Shown one piece after another: positions 7,320 through 15,451 of a stretch of DNA of 28,150 nucleotides. A program made the position numbers and the translations under genes. The notes under the pieces are model-generated. The model did not search any database. It had not been told where the DNA came from and worked only from the letters and a program-made list of their open reading frames with translations. Position 1 is the stretch's first letter. Each line of letters begins with the position of its first letter. The stretch comes from JBDSLU01 sp039916225. GTDB lineage: Bacteria; Acidobacteriota; Vicinamibacteria; Vicinamibacterales; Vicinamibacteraceae. Where the stretch lies: assembly GCA_039916225.1 (NCBI GenBank), contig JBDSLU010000185.1:1-28150 (forward strand). The letters are read 5' to 3'.

Positions 7320-7362
7320 GAATCGGATTGTGCCGCGTCGCCCATGCGGTCATCGATCGCGT

Positions 7363-8499
7363 TCATCCGGGCCGCCTTCTGAGCAATCGTGCTGCGAGCA
7401 GCGCCAAGGGCGCGGCGCCAAAGCTCAGGAGGGCGCCCATCTTCGTCTCGGCCAGGGAGGACCCGGCCGGGAACGCCGCAGTCGCAAAGAACAGGGCAAC
7501 CGTAAAGCCGACGGCGGCCGCGATGCCAACGACGACCACGTCCGTCAGCACCAGGCCGTTGGGCAGGCGCGCCCCAGCCAGTCGTGCCCCATACGAGAAC
7601 ACGACAATCCCCAGCGGCTTGCCGAGCAGCAGGGCCGCCAGCACATAGTAGGTGCCATTCCCGACCTGTTCGAGCGGCACGCCCGCATTGGCCAACCCAA
7701 ACAGCAGCAGCACCCACTGCACCGGTTGTGCCCCCCAGTGCTCGAAGCGACTCAGCGTATCGGGTTGGGCCTCTTCCTCGGAGTCGAAGAGTCCGAGGTC
7801 CTGCGCGCTGTGGGGCATGAACGGGACGATGGGCACGAGCGCCAGCGCCGGATGAAAGCCTCCCCAATACAGCGCGGCCCACGACAGCACGCCGGGGCCC
7901 ATCACGTAGGGCCAGAAACTGGCGGTGCGGCGGCGTCGCAGCCACCACGCGAGCAGCAGCGCCGCGCTCATCAGAAGGCCGAGCGCGACGAATGAGAGCG
8001 ATCCCGACGGATAGAAGACGGCCAGGATGATCAGCCCGAGGGCGTCGTCTGCGATCGCCAGCAGGAGCAGGAACGGAATCGCCGGATGCCCGCCGGGGAA
8101 AATCAGCCGAGCGACCATCGCCGAGAACGCGATATCCGTCGCGCACGGGATCGCCCATCCTCGTGCCAGCGCCGCCGGCCCGATCCGCGTCGCGAGTGCG
8201 ACGTAGATCACTGCGGGCGCCAACATCCCGCCGACCGCGGCCGCCAGCGGGGACGCGGCTTGGCGCAGCGAGGCCAACGGGCCCCCGGGGAGCGTGGCCT
8301 CGAACACCTCCTTCGCTGCCAGTGCGAAGAAGAAGACCATTCCGACGTCGTTGACCCAGAAGTGCAGCGGGTGTGTGGCGTGTTCGTAGCCTGTCGTGTC
8401 CAGATTCGCCCACGTCACCGCCACCACCGTCCCGACGACGAGCAGGATCGAGTTGTCGAACACGAACCGACGAAGATGCCCCCAGGTTTTCCCCGTCAC
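7363..8499 (-). CDS. nhaA: Na+/H+ antiporter NhaA
   Basis: 378 residues, close to the usual NhaA length. Inner-membrane exchanger of cytoplasmic Na+ or Li+ for protons. Diagnostic motifs are present: GWAIPCATDIAFS (the substrate-binding Asp of helix IV), AIADDALGL (the Asp-Asp pair of helix V) and LLLGKPLGI (the conserved Lys of helix X). The open frame extends upstream to 8895, but that part is not NhaA-like and covers the small gene. The GTG at 8499 is preferred because it overlaps the stop of the 59-residue gene (GTGA) and gives the correct N-terminus (RRFVFDNSILLVVGTVVAV). A structured leader at 8790-8894 precedes this two-gene unit and probably controls it. Confidence 0.93.
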   Translation of the reverse strand: MTGKTWGHLRRFVFDNSILLVVGTVVAVTWANLDTTGYEHATHPLHFWVNDVGMVFFFALAAKEVFEATLPGGPLASLRQAASPLAAAVGGMLAPAVIYVALATRIGPAALARGWAIPCATDIAFSAMVARLIFPGGHPAIPFLLLLAIADDALGLIILAVFYPSGSLSFVALGLLMSAALLLAWWLRRRRTASFWPYVMGPGVLSWAALYWGGFHPALALVPIVPFMPHSAQDLGLFDSEEEAQPDTLSRFEHWGAQPVQWVLLLFGLANAGVPLEQVGNGTYYVLAALLLGKPLGIVVFSYGARLAGARLPNGLVLTDVVVVGIAAAVGFTVALFFATAAFPAGSSLAETKMGALLSFGAAPLALLAARLLRRRPG

Positions 8500-8675
8500 T
8501 CTTCGGATCCCGGTCCTTGGCGGTGTGTCGCGGCGTCGTGCGCTTTGGCGAACGACAGCAACAGAAGCATCAGTCCGACGAGCAGAAGAACATGGACGAT
8601 CTGGCCGATGGCGTAGACACCGGCGATGCCGAGCCCCCAGGCGACGAGCAAAGCCAGCGCGACCTTGAACAGCAT
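8496..8675 (-). CDS. 59-residue two-helix membrane protein (Lmo0937-like)
   Basis: Reading starts MLFKVALALLVAWGLGIAGVY and continues AIGQIVHVLLLVGLMLLLL, giving two closely spaced membrane helices and a short polar tail ending GPGSEE. Length and layout match the small Lmo0937-type membrane proteins. A strong ribosome binding site GGGAGGG (8680-8686) sits four bases before the ATG. The stop overlaps the GTG of nhaA, so expression of the two is coupled. Function unknown; a helper or lipid-environment role for NhaA is only a guess. Confidence 0.75.
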   Translation of the reverse strand: MLFKVALALLVAWGLGIAGVYAIGQIVHVLLLVGLMLLLLSFAKAHDAATHRQGPGSEE

Positions 8676-8789
8676 TGTGCCCTCCCAAGCGGCGTCGATT
8701 CATGTCACGGAATCGCGCGGTGGACACCGCGGTCGCAGGACGCCCGCCGTGCGGGATGGGAGGATCGCGCTGGGCTGGGGAGAGCGGCC
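8676..8789 (-). promoter_or_regulatory. Expression-platform region between leader RNA and small gene
   Basis: Contains a perfect hairpin CGCGGTG/CACCGCG (8716-8731, two-base loop) and the anti-Shine-Dalgarno candidate CCTCCC (minus strand, 8763-8758). There is no T-run, so control of translation is more likely than transcription termination. The 93 bases on the other side of the leader (8895-8987) hold no gene and probably contain the promoter; I see no clear -35/-10 there. Confidence 0.4.
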
Positions 8790-8894
8790 GGATGGTCGGC
8801 AGGTCGCGCCAGGCAGCATGAGCCCCCGCGGTCTTGCGACCTCGGAGGGATGGCGGCCCGACCATCCATATCCTGCGGTGGCCGAGCCACCGCA
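8790..8894 (-). ncRNA. Structured leader RNA upstream of the nhaA unit, candidate nhaA-I (Li+/Na+-type) riboswitch
   Basis: Read on the minus strand. First a perfect 9-bp hairpin: TGCGGTGGC (8894-8886), loop TCG, GCCACCGCA (8882-8874). Then a perfect 10-bp long-range helix GGATGGTCGG (8867-8858) with CCGACCATCC (8799-8790), enclosing a perfect 7-bp helix AGGTCGC (8842-8836) with GCGACCT (8807-8801). Two local alternatives compete: GGATGG (8867-8862) with CCATCC (8853-8848), and GGTC-GCAA-GACC, a GNRA-capped hairpin (8841-8830). A CCTCCC segment (8763-8758) could pair with the Shine-Dalgarno GGGAGG of the small gene. Known: the nhaA-I motif is a lithium-responsive riboswitch class found before nhaA genes. 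I could not match its consensus base by base, so the class is inferred from context. Confidence 0.55.
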
Positions 8895-8987
8895 CCCTTG
8901 AGAACGGACTCTGATTCTATTCCATCGCGCGTGACGAAGCACGCGAGCGCGCGCCCCACCGCGTGGCGCGACGAAGGGCGCGCAGAG

Positions 8988-11747
8988 TCATACCGACGTT
9001 TCTTCCCAGCCGCGTACGGAGTAGAGCAGCGGCTTGGTCCACAAACTCTCGAGTCCCTCCAGGATGTCGGACGCCCAGTTGAAGACGTTCCGTCCGGCGA
9101 CCACCTTCCGCATGGCGCGCATCCGCCGGATCTGTTCGTCGTCAGGCATCTCGATCGCCCGGGAGAGGGCCGCCGCGAACGCATCGACGTCGTAAGGATT
9201 GATGATCAGGGCTTCCTCCAGCTCCTGCGCGGCGCCTGCCAGGGCGCTGAGCACAAGGACGCCGCGCTCGTCGTCGCGGGCGGCGACGAACTCCTTCGCG
9301 ACCAGGTTCATGCCGTCGTGGAGTGAGCTGACCACGCAGAACCTCGCCAGGCGATACAGCGCCACCAGGCTGAACGCCCCGAGCGGGGTGGTGTAGTACG
9401 AGACCACCGGCGCGCCACCAGGCGTGGCGTGACGGGCATTCAGCGCCGCGACACGTCGGCCGATCTCCCGCTCGATGGCGGTGTAGCTCGCGAGGTCCGA
9501 TCGAGAGGGCACGCCAATCTGCACGAACGTCAGGCGTCCACGCAGCTCTGGGCGTTCGGTCATCAACTTGTCGAGCGCGTCGAGGCGTTCGGGGATGCCC
9601 TTGGTGTAATCGAGGCGATCGACCCCCAGCCCGATGAGATCGGCGCGAAGGCCGAGCAGCTCGCGCAAGCGCTGTTGTTCCTGCAGCAGCGCCGGATCGG
9701 CCGCCAGGCGCTGTGTCCGGTCGTAGTCGACCCCGATTGGCACGGCCACGACCGTGCTGAAGCGTCCTCCGAACCGGACGCGTGACGACTCGAGCTCGAC
9801 GTCGGCATCGAGCTCCTCTTCGGCCGCCATGAGGAAGTTGCGGCGGTCCCGTTCCAGCTGGAAGGCGATGAGATCATTTGCGAGCAGCCCGGCGACGAGC
9901 TCGCGGCGCCACGGGCAGATGCGGAGACGATCCGAGCTCGGCCACGGAATGTGCCAGAAGATGGCGCTGCGGTTCTCAGGTCGCAGCCGGCGCAGCGCGG
10001 GGGCCACCAGCGCCAGGTGATAGTCCTGGATGAACACGGGCGCGTCGGATGATCCGAGCTCCGTGTCGATCGCCGCGGCGAATCGTGCGTTCACGTCCTG
10101 ATAGGCGGCCCAATCGTCGCTCCGGAACTGGGGTCGGACGTCGACCACGTGACACAGTGGCCACAAGCCCTCGTTGGCGAAGCCGCCGTAGTATGCGGAG
10201 AACGTGGGCTCTTCGAGCCAGAGCCGGCGCAGGGCGTACGATGGACTGTCGGGTGGCACCGTCACCTTGTCGTTTGCGTCGACCACGAGATGGTCGGCCG
10301 AACCGGCCCCATGTGCGATCCACACTCCGCCTCGTTCGCGCATGAGCGCGTCCAGCGCCACGGCCACGCCGCCGGTGGCCGCGCGTACGACGAGGGTGCC
10401 GTCGTCCTCCTGGTTGTGCAGGTACGGTTCACGGTTGGACACGACGACCAGGGGCCGGGGGGCGTGGTCGTCCAGGTCTCCGGCCTGAGCCAGGCCCCGA
10501 CGAAAGAGGATGGGTCCGACGAGCTCGTTGATAGCGATCGAGGCCACCAGCAGCAACTGCACCTGGTGGCCCCACCCCGGAAACTCGGCCGCCACCACCG
10601 AGGCAAACCCGAGCGTAATACCGGCTTGGGAAACCAGGCCCGTCCACGCATGTTTCGACACCGGCTCCGTCAGCCCGGACCACCTGGCGCCGGCCCGCAA
10701 ACCCAGCCTGATGAAGCCAAGTCGGACGGCGCACAGCGCCAGTGCCGTCAGCCCGATCGCCGCCAGTGCGTCGAGCCGCAGTGAAGTCCCCACGGCAACG
10801 AAGAAGACGACGAGCACCGGCGGGGCGCCGCGGCGCACCGCCGCGCGGAGTGCGTCGCCCTGCGCCACCGATAGGTTCTCGATGGTGACGCCCGCCGCCA
10901 GCGCCGCGATCAGCGGCTGGAGCTGCTGCGTCGTCCCGACCTGGCTGAGGACCGCGCACACCCCCAGCAGCACGAGGGTGACTTCACGGCCGACGTAGCG
11001 CAGGTAGAGCGCGAACAGGACACCAATGAGTACGCCGAATGCCACGGCACCGCCGATCTCCCACGCCAGGCGCGCGAGCAGTTCGGCGCTCTGGTGCGCT
11101 CCTGTATCGAACGCGACACGGGCGATCTGCATGGCGATCGAGAAGAGGACCAACATCGCCAGGTCGGCCAGCACGACGATCGCCAGCACCGTGTCGCTCA
11201 GCCGTCCTCGTGCTCCCGAATCCGCGACCACGGCGGCGGTCATCGTCGGCGAGAACGACACGACCATGACACTGAGCAACGCGAGCATGACCAGCCGCTG
11301 CGATCCGGCGGCGTCGGGTGCGATCGGCAGCAGCGGCCACGTGATCCACGCGACGGCGGAGACGCCGATCATGGCGACAGCCACGGTAACGGAGGTCGTC
11401 CGTGCAATGACGGCCAGCCGCGCTCCCAAACGTTCCACGCTCAGCGTCAGGCCGGCGATGAGTGCGATCAGGGTCGTCGCCACTCCCGTGACCACCTGGA
11501 GCTGGCCAGCCATCGACTCCGTGATCAGATTGCCGAAGGACGGCCCGACGACGACTCCGAAGATGAGATACCCCGTCAGGCGTGGCAGATGAAAGCGCCG
11601 CAGGACATCGCCGGTGACCGAGGCACCCATCAGCGCGAAGCCGAGGGCGAGGGCGGTGGCCGCCGAGCCGGAGGTGGCTCGTTCAGCGAGCTCACGGACC
11701 GCTGCCATGGCGGCGACGACCAGGGCGAGTGCGACGAGCCGCTTCAC
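8988..11747 (-). CDS. Fusion of a CPA-type cation/proton antiporter and a GT20 trehalose-6-phosphate synthase-like enzyme
   Basis: 919 residues in one uninterrupted frame. Residues 1-420 form a Kef/NhaP-like membrane domain: LPRLTGYLIFGVVVGPS, then SFSPTMTAAVVADSG and VLADLAMLV (Asp195, the position of the ion-binding Asp). Residues about 430-905 are a glycosyltransferase family 20 domain: VVVSNREPY, ATGGVAVAL (glycine loop), IQDYHLAL (Asp575), FWHIPWP (His599), VDRLDYTKGIPERL (Arg711, Lys716) and HDGMNLVAKE (Asp811, Glu819). These match UDP-glucose and glucose-6-phosphate binding residues of OtsA, so the enzyme half looks active. The GT20 half would face the cytoplasm. The ATG overlaps the preceding gene's stop (ATGA). 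Inference: ion exchange and compatible-solute synthesis are physically joined. A different acceptor, such as glycerol phosphate, cannot be excluded. Confidence 0.88.
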   Translation of the reverse strand: MKRLVALALVVAAMAAVRELAERATSGSAATALALGFALMGASVTGDVLRRFHLPRLTGYLIFGVVVGPSFGNLITESMAGQLQVVTGVATTLIALIAGLTLSVERLGARLAVIARTTSVTVAVAMIGVSAVAWITWPLLPIAPDAAGSQRLVMLALLSVMVVSFSPTMTAAVVADSGARGRLSDTVLAIVVLADLAMLVLFSIAMQIARVAFDTGAHQSAELLARLAWEIGGAVAFGVLIGVLFALYLRYVGREVTLVLLGVCAVLSQVGTTQQLQPLIAALAAGVTIENLSVAQGDALRAAVRRGAPPVLVVFFVAVGTSLRLDALAAIGLTALALCAVRLGFIRLGLRAGARWSGLTEPVSKHAWTGLVSQAGITLGFASVVAAEFPGWGHQVQLLLVASIAINELVGPILFRRGLAQAGDLDDHAPRPLVVVSNREPYLHNQEDDGTLVVRAATGGVAVALDALMRERGGVWIAHGAGSADHLVVDANDKVTVPPDSPSYALRRLWLEEPTFSAYYGGFANEGLWPLCHVVDVRPQFRSDDWAAYQDVNARFAAAIDTELGSSDAPVFIQDYHLALVAPALRRLRPENRSAIFWHIPWPSSDRLRICPWRRELVAGLLANDLIAFQLERDRRNFLMAAEEELDADVELESSRVRFGGRFSTVVAVPIGVDYDRTQRLAADPALLQEQQRLRELLGLRADLIGLGVDRLDYTKGIPERLDALDKLMTERPELRGRLTFVQIGVPSRSDLASYTAIEREIGRRVAALNARHATPGGAPVVSYYTTPLGAFSLVALYRLARFCVVSSLHDGMNLVAKEFVAARDDERGVLVLSALAGAAQELEEALIINPYDVDAFAAALSRAIEMPDDEQIRRMRAMRKVVAGRNVFNWASDILEGLESLWTKPLLYSVRGWEETSV

Positions 11748-12919
11748 CCGGCCATCCCGTCAGGAGGCAGCCGGAAGGCGACGAGCTCGGAGCCGATGGT
11801 GCCGAGCACGACGACGCCGAGGAGCATCGATGCGTCAGCGCCGGCGACGCCGACGGCGTTCAGCGCGAACGCCGCCCCGAAGACGCCGGGCGCAAGAAGA
11901 TGAAGGCCGACGTCCCTGGGCATCGCTCCTGCACGTGTGCGCCTCGCGACGACCCCTCCGGCGAGCCGGCCCACGACCCGCAGCACCACGTAGGCCGCTC
12001 CGAAGGTCAGTGAAGTCGATGAAAAGCTCGCGTTCCCCCCGGCTGCCAGCAGCACCACGACGAGCAGCGGATGCTGGATGAAGAGGACGTCTCGTCCGAT
12101 CGTCTCCAGCGGACGGCCGCCAACCGAGCGCCAGAACAGGCCGGCCGTGACGCCGACGAACAGAGCCGACGTCGACAGGGCGTCGGACATGCCGCCCACC
12201 AGCAGGAGCGCCGCGATGGTGAGCACCCGCTTCTCCGTCTCCGACGATGTCACCGTGAGTAGCAGCCAGGCTGCCGTTGCGACGGCACACACCAAGCCGC
12301 AGGCGGCGCCGATCAGGGCCAGGGTTCCGACGGCCGAGCCAGTGCGCACCCAGGCCAGCATGAGGCCGCCAAGCAGGACCGGCACCAGGACGCCGAGCTC
12401 GACGAGCCGCGTGACCGCCGTGCGCGGCTCCAGCGGATTGCCGGTCGGCAGCGTGAGCGAACTGGCGGCGCAGATGCCGCTGCCGGCAATCAGGATCAGG
12501 TACGGAGGCGTGAGCACTAGCGACCCGGCGAGGGCGAGCGCGCCCATCCCGATGGACACGATCAGTACGGTCAGCACGGCATCGATGCCGGCGCCGACGA
12601 CGACGCCTTCGTCGGTCCTGCCGATGCCGACACTGAAGCCGACCAGCACGCCCAGTGCGGCGAGCGCCACCGAGACTGCCGGCGCGATCGCTGACAGCGT
12701 GTGGACCGACAGGAGGTTGATCCCCTGAGGGCCCACTGCGATGCCCGACAGGAGCAGCACCGCGACCGGCGCTGACGTGCCGGACCACTCCAGCAGGCGG
12801 CGCCAGCGCCGTCGGTCCACGGGGCCGGTCGGCGGGCTGTCCGGCAGCGCATCGCTGGCCGGACCGTCGTAGGACGGCTCACGCAGACCGAGGGAATCGC
12901 CGCCGGATGGCGGCGTCAT
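11744..12919 (-). CDS. CPA-like (Kef/NhaP fold) membrane protein with an altered ion-site residue
   Basis: 391 residues, about 12 membrane helices after a polar N-terminal segment of about 45 residues. The layout parallels the antiporter half of the downstream protein (AASSLTLPTGNPLEPRT, then RLVELGVLVPVLLGG), but the expected membrane Asp is Glu in VELGVL. The segment YLILIAGSGICAASS lies where the unwound helix of CPA proteins is expected. CPA antiporters work as dimers, and this gene overlaps both neighbours by ATGA. I therefore infer that it may form a heterodimer with the antiporter-GT20 protein, as either a divergent transporter or a regulatory subunit. Sequence identity to known antiporters looks low; the transporter call rests on fold-like spacing and context. 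Confidence 0.7.
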   Translation of the reverse strand: MTPPSGGDSLGLREPSYDGPASDALPDSPPTGPVDRRRWRRLLEWSGTSAPVAVLLLSGIAVGPQGINLLSVHTLSAIAPAVSVALAALGVLVGFSVGIGRTDEGVVVGAGIDAVLTVLIVSIGMGALALAGSLVLTPPYLILIAGSGICAASSLTLPTGNPLEPRTAVTRLVELGVLVPVLLGGLMLAWVRTGSAVGTLALIGAACGLVCAVATAAWLLLTVTSSETEKRVLTIAALLLVGGMSDALSTSALFVGVTAGLFWRSVGGRPLETIGRDVLFIQHPLLVVVLLAAGGNASFSSTSLTFGAAYVVLRVVGRLAGGVVARRTRAGAMPRDVGLHLLAPGVFGAAFALNAVGVAGADASMLLGVVVLGTIGSELVAFRLPPDGMAG

Positions 12920-14193
12920 CGCTCGAGGACCGTAACGAGGTGAGCGTCACCACGTGTGACGCCGACGATCACGCCCTGGCCCTGGGACATCGACGCAAAC
13001 GATCGCCTCACCTGGGTCGGCGTCGGCGCGAGGATCTCGCCGAACACCGTGATGAGGTCGCCCACGACCAGCCCGGCGCGTTCCCCCGCCGAGCCGCGTA
13101 GTACTCGCGTTACTTCTGCCCCGGTGCGCGGTCGCGAGAGAAGGGCCAGGCCGATGGTCGGCGTGGCCGGCGGCCTGGTCGGTAGGGCGACAAGCGACGC
13201 CTGGAGGACCCCTCGGCGGCTGCGCCCACGCACAGAGACGGTGTCGCCCGCCGATAGCCGTGCCATGCGGACGTCCCAACTCCCGCGGCCGGTAAGGGGT
13301 CGTCCGTCAACCGACTCGATCACGTCCCCGACCTTCACGTGGCCCGTCGCGGCTCCCGCCGTGTCGACCCACGCGACGACTACCCCGACCGAGCCGCCAG
13401 TGGACGATGCCAACGCCGGCGTCAAGGGTTGCACCTCGATGCCAACTGTTCCGGCTGGTCCCGGTCGATGGGCGAGCAGGCGATCGGCCTCGGCCAACAG
13501 CGTGGCGGCCGGGACGATGACGCGCTGTTCGTCGTGCGTGATCACCAGGCCGACGAGCTCGGCGTCGCTGGTGAACACGATTGATCCCGGTGAGAGGTCA
13601 CTGCCAGTTGGCACCGCCCACACGGGGTCCGCCCACAATGCGTTGGCGATAGCGTCGAACGAGCCCACGAACGCTGGCCGGAGCGACGTGCCGGCAGCCG
13701 ACACATCGGTCGCCACCAGATAGCGAGGCCGCCGCGGCTCTCGCGGTGCCCACGGGATCGGAGGCGCCGTGGGCGCCTGTCCCGGTGCGCGGAGCAGCGC
13801 CACGCCCGAGGCCGGATCGACGGCTATCACGCCGGGAGCGTCGTAGAGTGACCGGGCGGGAAGCAGGGCCACAGCCAAACCTTCCCGGTAGCGCAGTCCG
13901 ACGATCCGTTCTGTCTGGCGCGGAGCGGCGTGCCCGTGCGATGGCGGCTCTATCGTGACGAGCGATGGGGTCAAGCGCGTTTGCAGCGCGCCGACCGCGG
14001 CCGCCACGTCATCGAGCTCAAATCCCGCGTTGAGCTGGCCGAGGACAGCGGGGAGGGGGTTTGGTGCCGACGGGCGATCCGGGAATCGGACGCGGGCCAG
14101 CAGCCACAGCGCGGTGATGGCGAGTAGCCCCGTCATCAGCAAGAGCCGGGTTTCCCGCGAGACGCGCGGACGATAACTGCTGGTGGGCTCCAT
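12916..14193 (-). CDS. Membrane-anchored HtrA-like pseudoprotease with two PDZ domains
   Basis: 425 residues from ATG 14193. An upstream in-frame ATG at 14235 would add 14 basic residues; 14193 has a better ribosome binding site. One membrane helix (about 17-38, LLLMTGLLAITALWLLARV) anchors it, with the rest predicted periplasmic. Residues about 60-250 resemble a trypsin-like HtrA fold, but the catalytic His site reads LLPARSL and the Asp site reads SGVALL, so both are missing. A Ser survives in LSPGSIVF, aligned to the nucleophile position by its spacing to ELVGLV. Two PDZ domains follow (about 255-345, with GDVIESVDGRPL; about 350-425, with AGERAGLVVGDLITVFGE). The end overlaps the next ATG (ATGA). 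Likely a peptide-binding sensor or scaffold for the two membrane proteins. Confidence 0.75.
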   Translation of the reverse strand: MEPTSSYRPRVSRETRLLLMTGLLAITALWLLARVRFPDRPSAPNPLPAVLGQLNAGFELDDVAAAVGALQTRLTPSLVTIEPPSHGHAAPRQTERIVGLRYREGLAVALLPARSLYDAPGVIAVDPASGVALLRAPGQAPTAPPIPWAPREPRRPRYLVATDVSAAGTSLRPAFVGSFDAIANALWADPVWAVPTGSDLSPGSIVFTSDAELVGLVITHDEQRVIVPAATLLAEADRLLAHRPGPAGTVGIEVQPLTPALASSTGGSVGVVVAWVDTAGAATGHVKVGDVIESVDGRPLTGRGSWDVRMARLSAGDTVSVRGRSRRGVLQASLVALPTRPPATPTIGLALLSRPRTGAEVTRVLRGSAGERAGLVVGDLITVFGEILAPTPTQVRRSFASMSQGQGVIVGVTRGDAHLVTVLER

Positions 14194-14318
14194 GACAGCG
14201 GTTCTCCGTGGGGATTGCCGGAGGCCTCGCCCCATCGAGTGGCACCGAAGCCGCAGCGGGATCGTCCGGCCATTCTAGGCCGTATCGTGTCCGGGCCGCA
14301 GGGGCCGATCGTGGCTGC

Positions 14319-15300
14319 TCACCTGGCGTAGTAGTCCGGTAATACCAGGTCGTCGCGCAGAGAATGCGCTAGGACGCGCCGTCCGAGTTGGGGCACGGCC
14401 AACGCGTTGACGGCGACGTTGCGCATCCAGAGGGCCCAGCTGGTTTGCGGCGCGAAGAACTGGCGCAAGCGCAGCGCCGCCTTCTGTTTGGCCTCGACGA
14501 AGGCGCGCAGTCGCGCCTCGTACGCGGCACACGCGGTCGCGATCTGCCCGTGGGCCCGATGCGGCTCTCCGGCCAGGACGTAGGCCTCAATCATCGCGAG
14601 TCCGGTGCCCTCCCCGGCCAGGAACGAGGCGCATATCGTCGGCGTGTGCCAAGTGGTCCAGGATGTCGGGCACCTCCCATGCCATGTCGCCGAAGACGCG
14701 CCGAAGGCAGGCGACCTGCTGATCGCTGGTTGGGTCGCCATCGATTAATTCCGAGCGGCAATCAGAAGGGCCAGCGTGTCGTCGCCGCGAAGGGCCACCC
14801 GTCCGACCTGTCGCTTTCGGTACCGTGTGCGAGACGTACGTCAGCTCATCTCGACGCGGATCGCCGGGCATTCCTGCCGCTGGTCGGAAAGGGTCACGAT
14901 CGCCTCCTGGCCGTCGCGGCCGATGCCGACGATCGACACCCCGAAATGGGTCGGCACGTCCTGACATGCGCTCAGCAGCGCGTCCGCGAGATCCGCTCGC
15001 GCCAGGGTGATGAAGCGGCCGTTGAGCATCTCGCGGACCGGGCGCATGTCCAGCCCGGCCACCTCCGTGCCGTCGGCGTCCACCATGGAGAGAGGCTCCA
15101 TCCTGTAGCAGCGTGCCAGCAGGGCAGGCACGAGGCCCATGCGCTCGGCGATCTCGAAGCCGAGACCCCAGAAGTCGATGACATACCCTCCTGTGCGCGA
15201 GGTCGGCGCGCGTTCAAAGGACGGGCTCGTGCCCGTAGCGGCGTAGCCAATACGCCAGCGTCGGTCCCGCGATGCCGGTCCCGTTGATCGCAATCCTCAT
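14319..15300 (-). pseudogene. Shattered FAD-dependent monooxygenase gene
   Basis: The frame starts at ATG 15300 behind AAAGGAG with MRIAINGTGIAGPTLAYWL, a dinucleotide-binding motif. It hits a TGA near 15225 where one base has been lost in GTCCTTTGAACG. The next frame continues FERAPTSRTGGYVIDFWG up to about 14845. A third frame holds DELTYVSHTVP and RRVFGDMAWEVPDILDHL. The last (from about 14640 to the stop at 14319) holds SFLAGEGTGLAMIEAYVLAGE and RDDLVLPDYYAR, the usual C-terminus of PHBH-type aromatic or tetracycline-like monooxygenases. At 982 bp it is shorter than the roughly 1.2 kb typical of the family, so a stretch around 14830 is also missing. Multiple independent lesions indicate true decay. 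Confidence 0.8.
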
Positions 15301-15401
15301 GCGATGCGCTCCTTTCGCCGAGGGCGGGCGTTGGAGCGGACGCCACCTCGACGCAGGCGGAATATATGCGAGTGACGAGGCTGCAGCCCCGGGTAAAATG
15401 A

Positions 15402-15413
15402 TTTGACCTCAAA
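15402..15413 (+). promoter_or_regulatory. Operator-like site A (TTTGACCTCAAA)
   Basis: AT-rich dyad in the divergent region between the monooxygenase remnant and the methyltransferase gene. The extended context AATGATTTGACCTCAAA matches site E in 16 of 17 bases, and the downstream ATATTT matches site B read on the minus strand. A TATCGTGG element (15429-15436) follows, shared with other promoters here. See sites B-E. Confidence 0.65.
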
Positions 15414-15451
15414 ATATTTGTGCGAGAGTATCGTGGCCTGCGAGTCCTGCC

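Noticed and set aside
8500..8895. Upstream extension of the nhaA frame to 8895
   Set aside because: It would cover the small membrane-protein gene and the structured leader, adds non-NhaA sequence, and lacks a ribosome binding site; the GTG at 8499 fits better.
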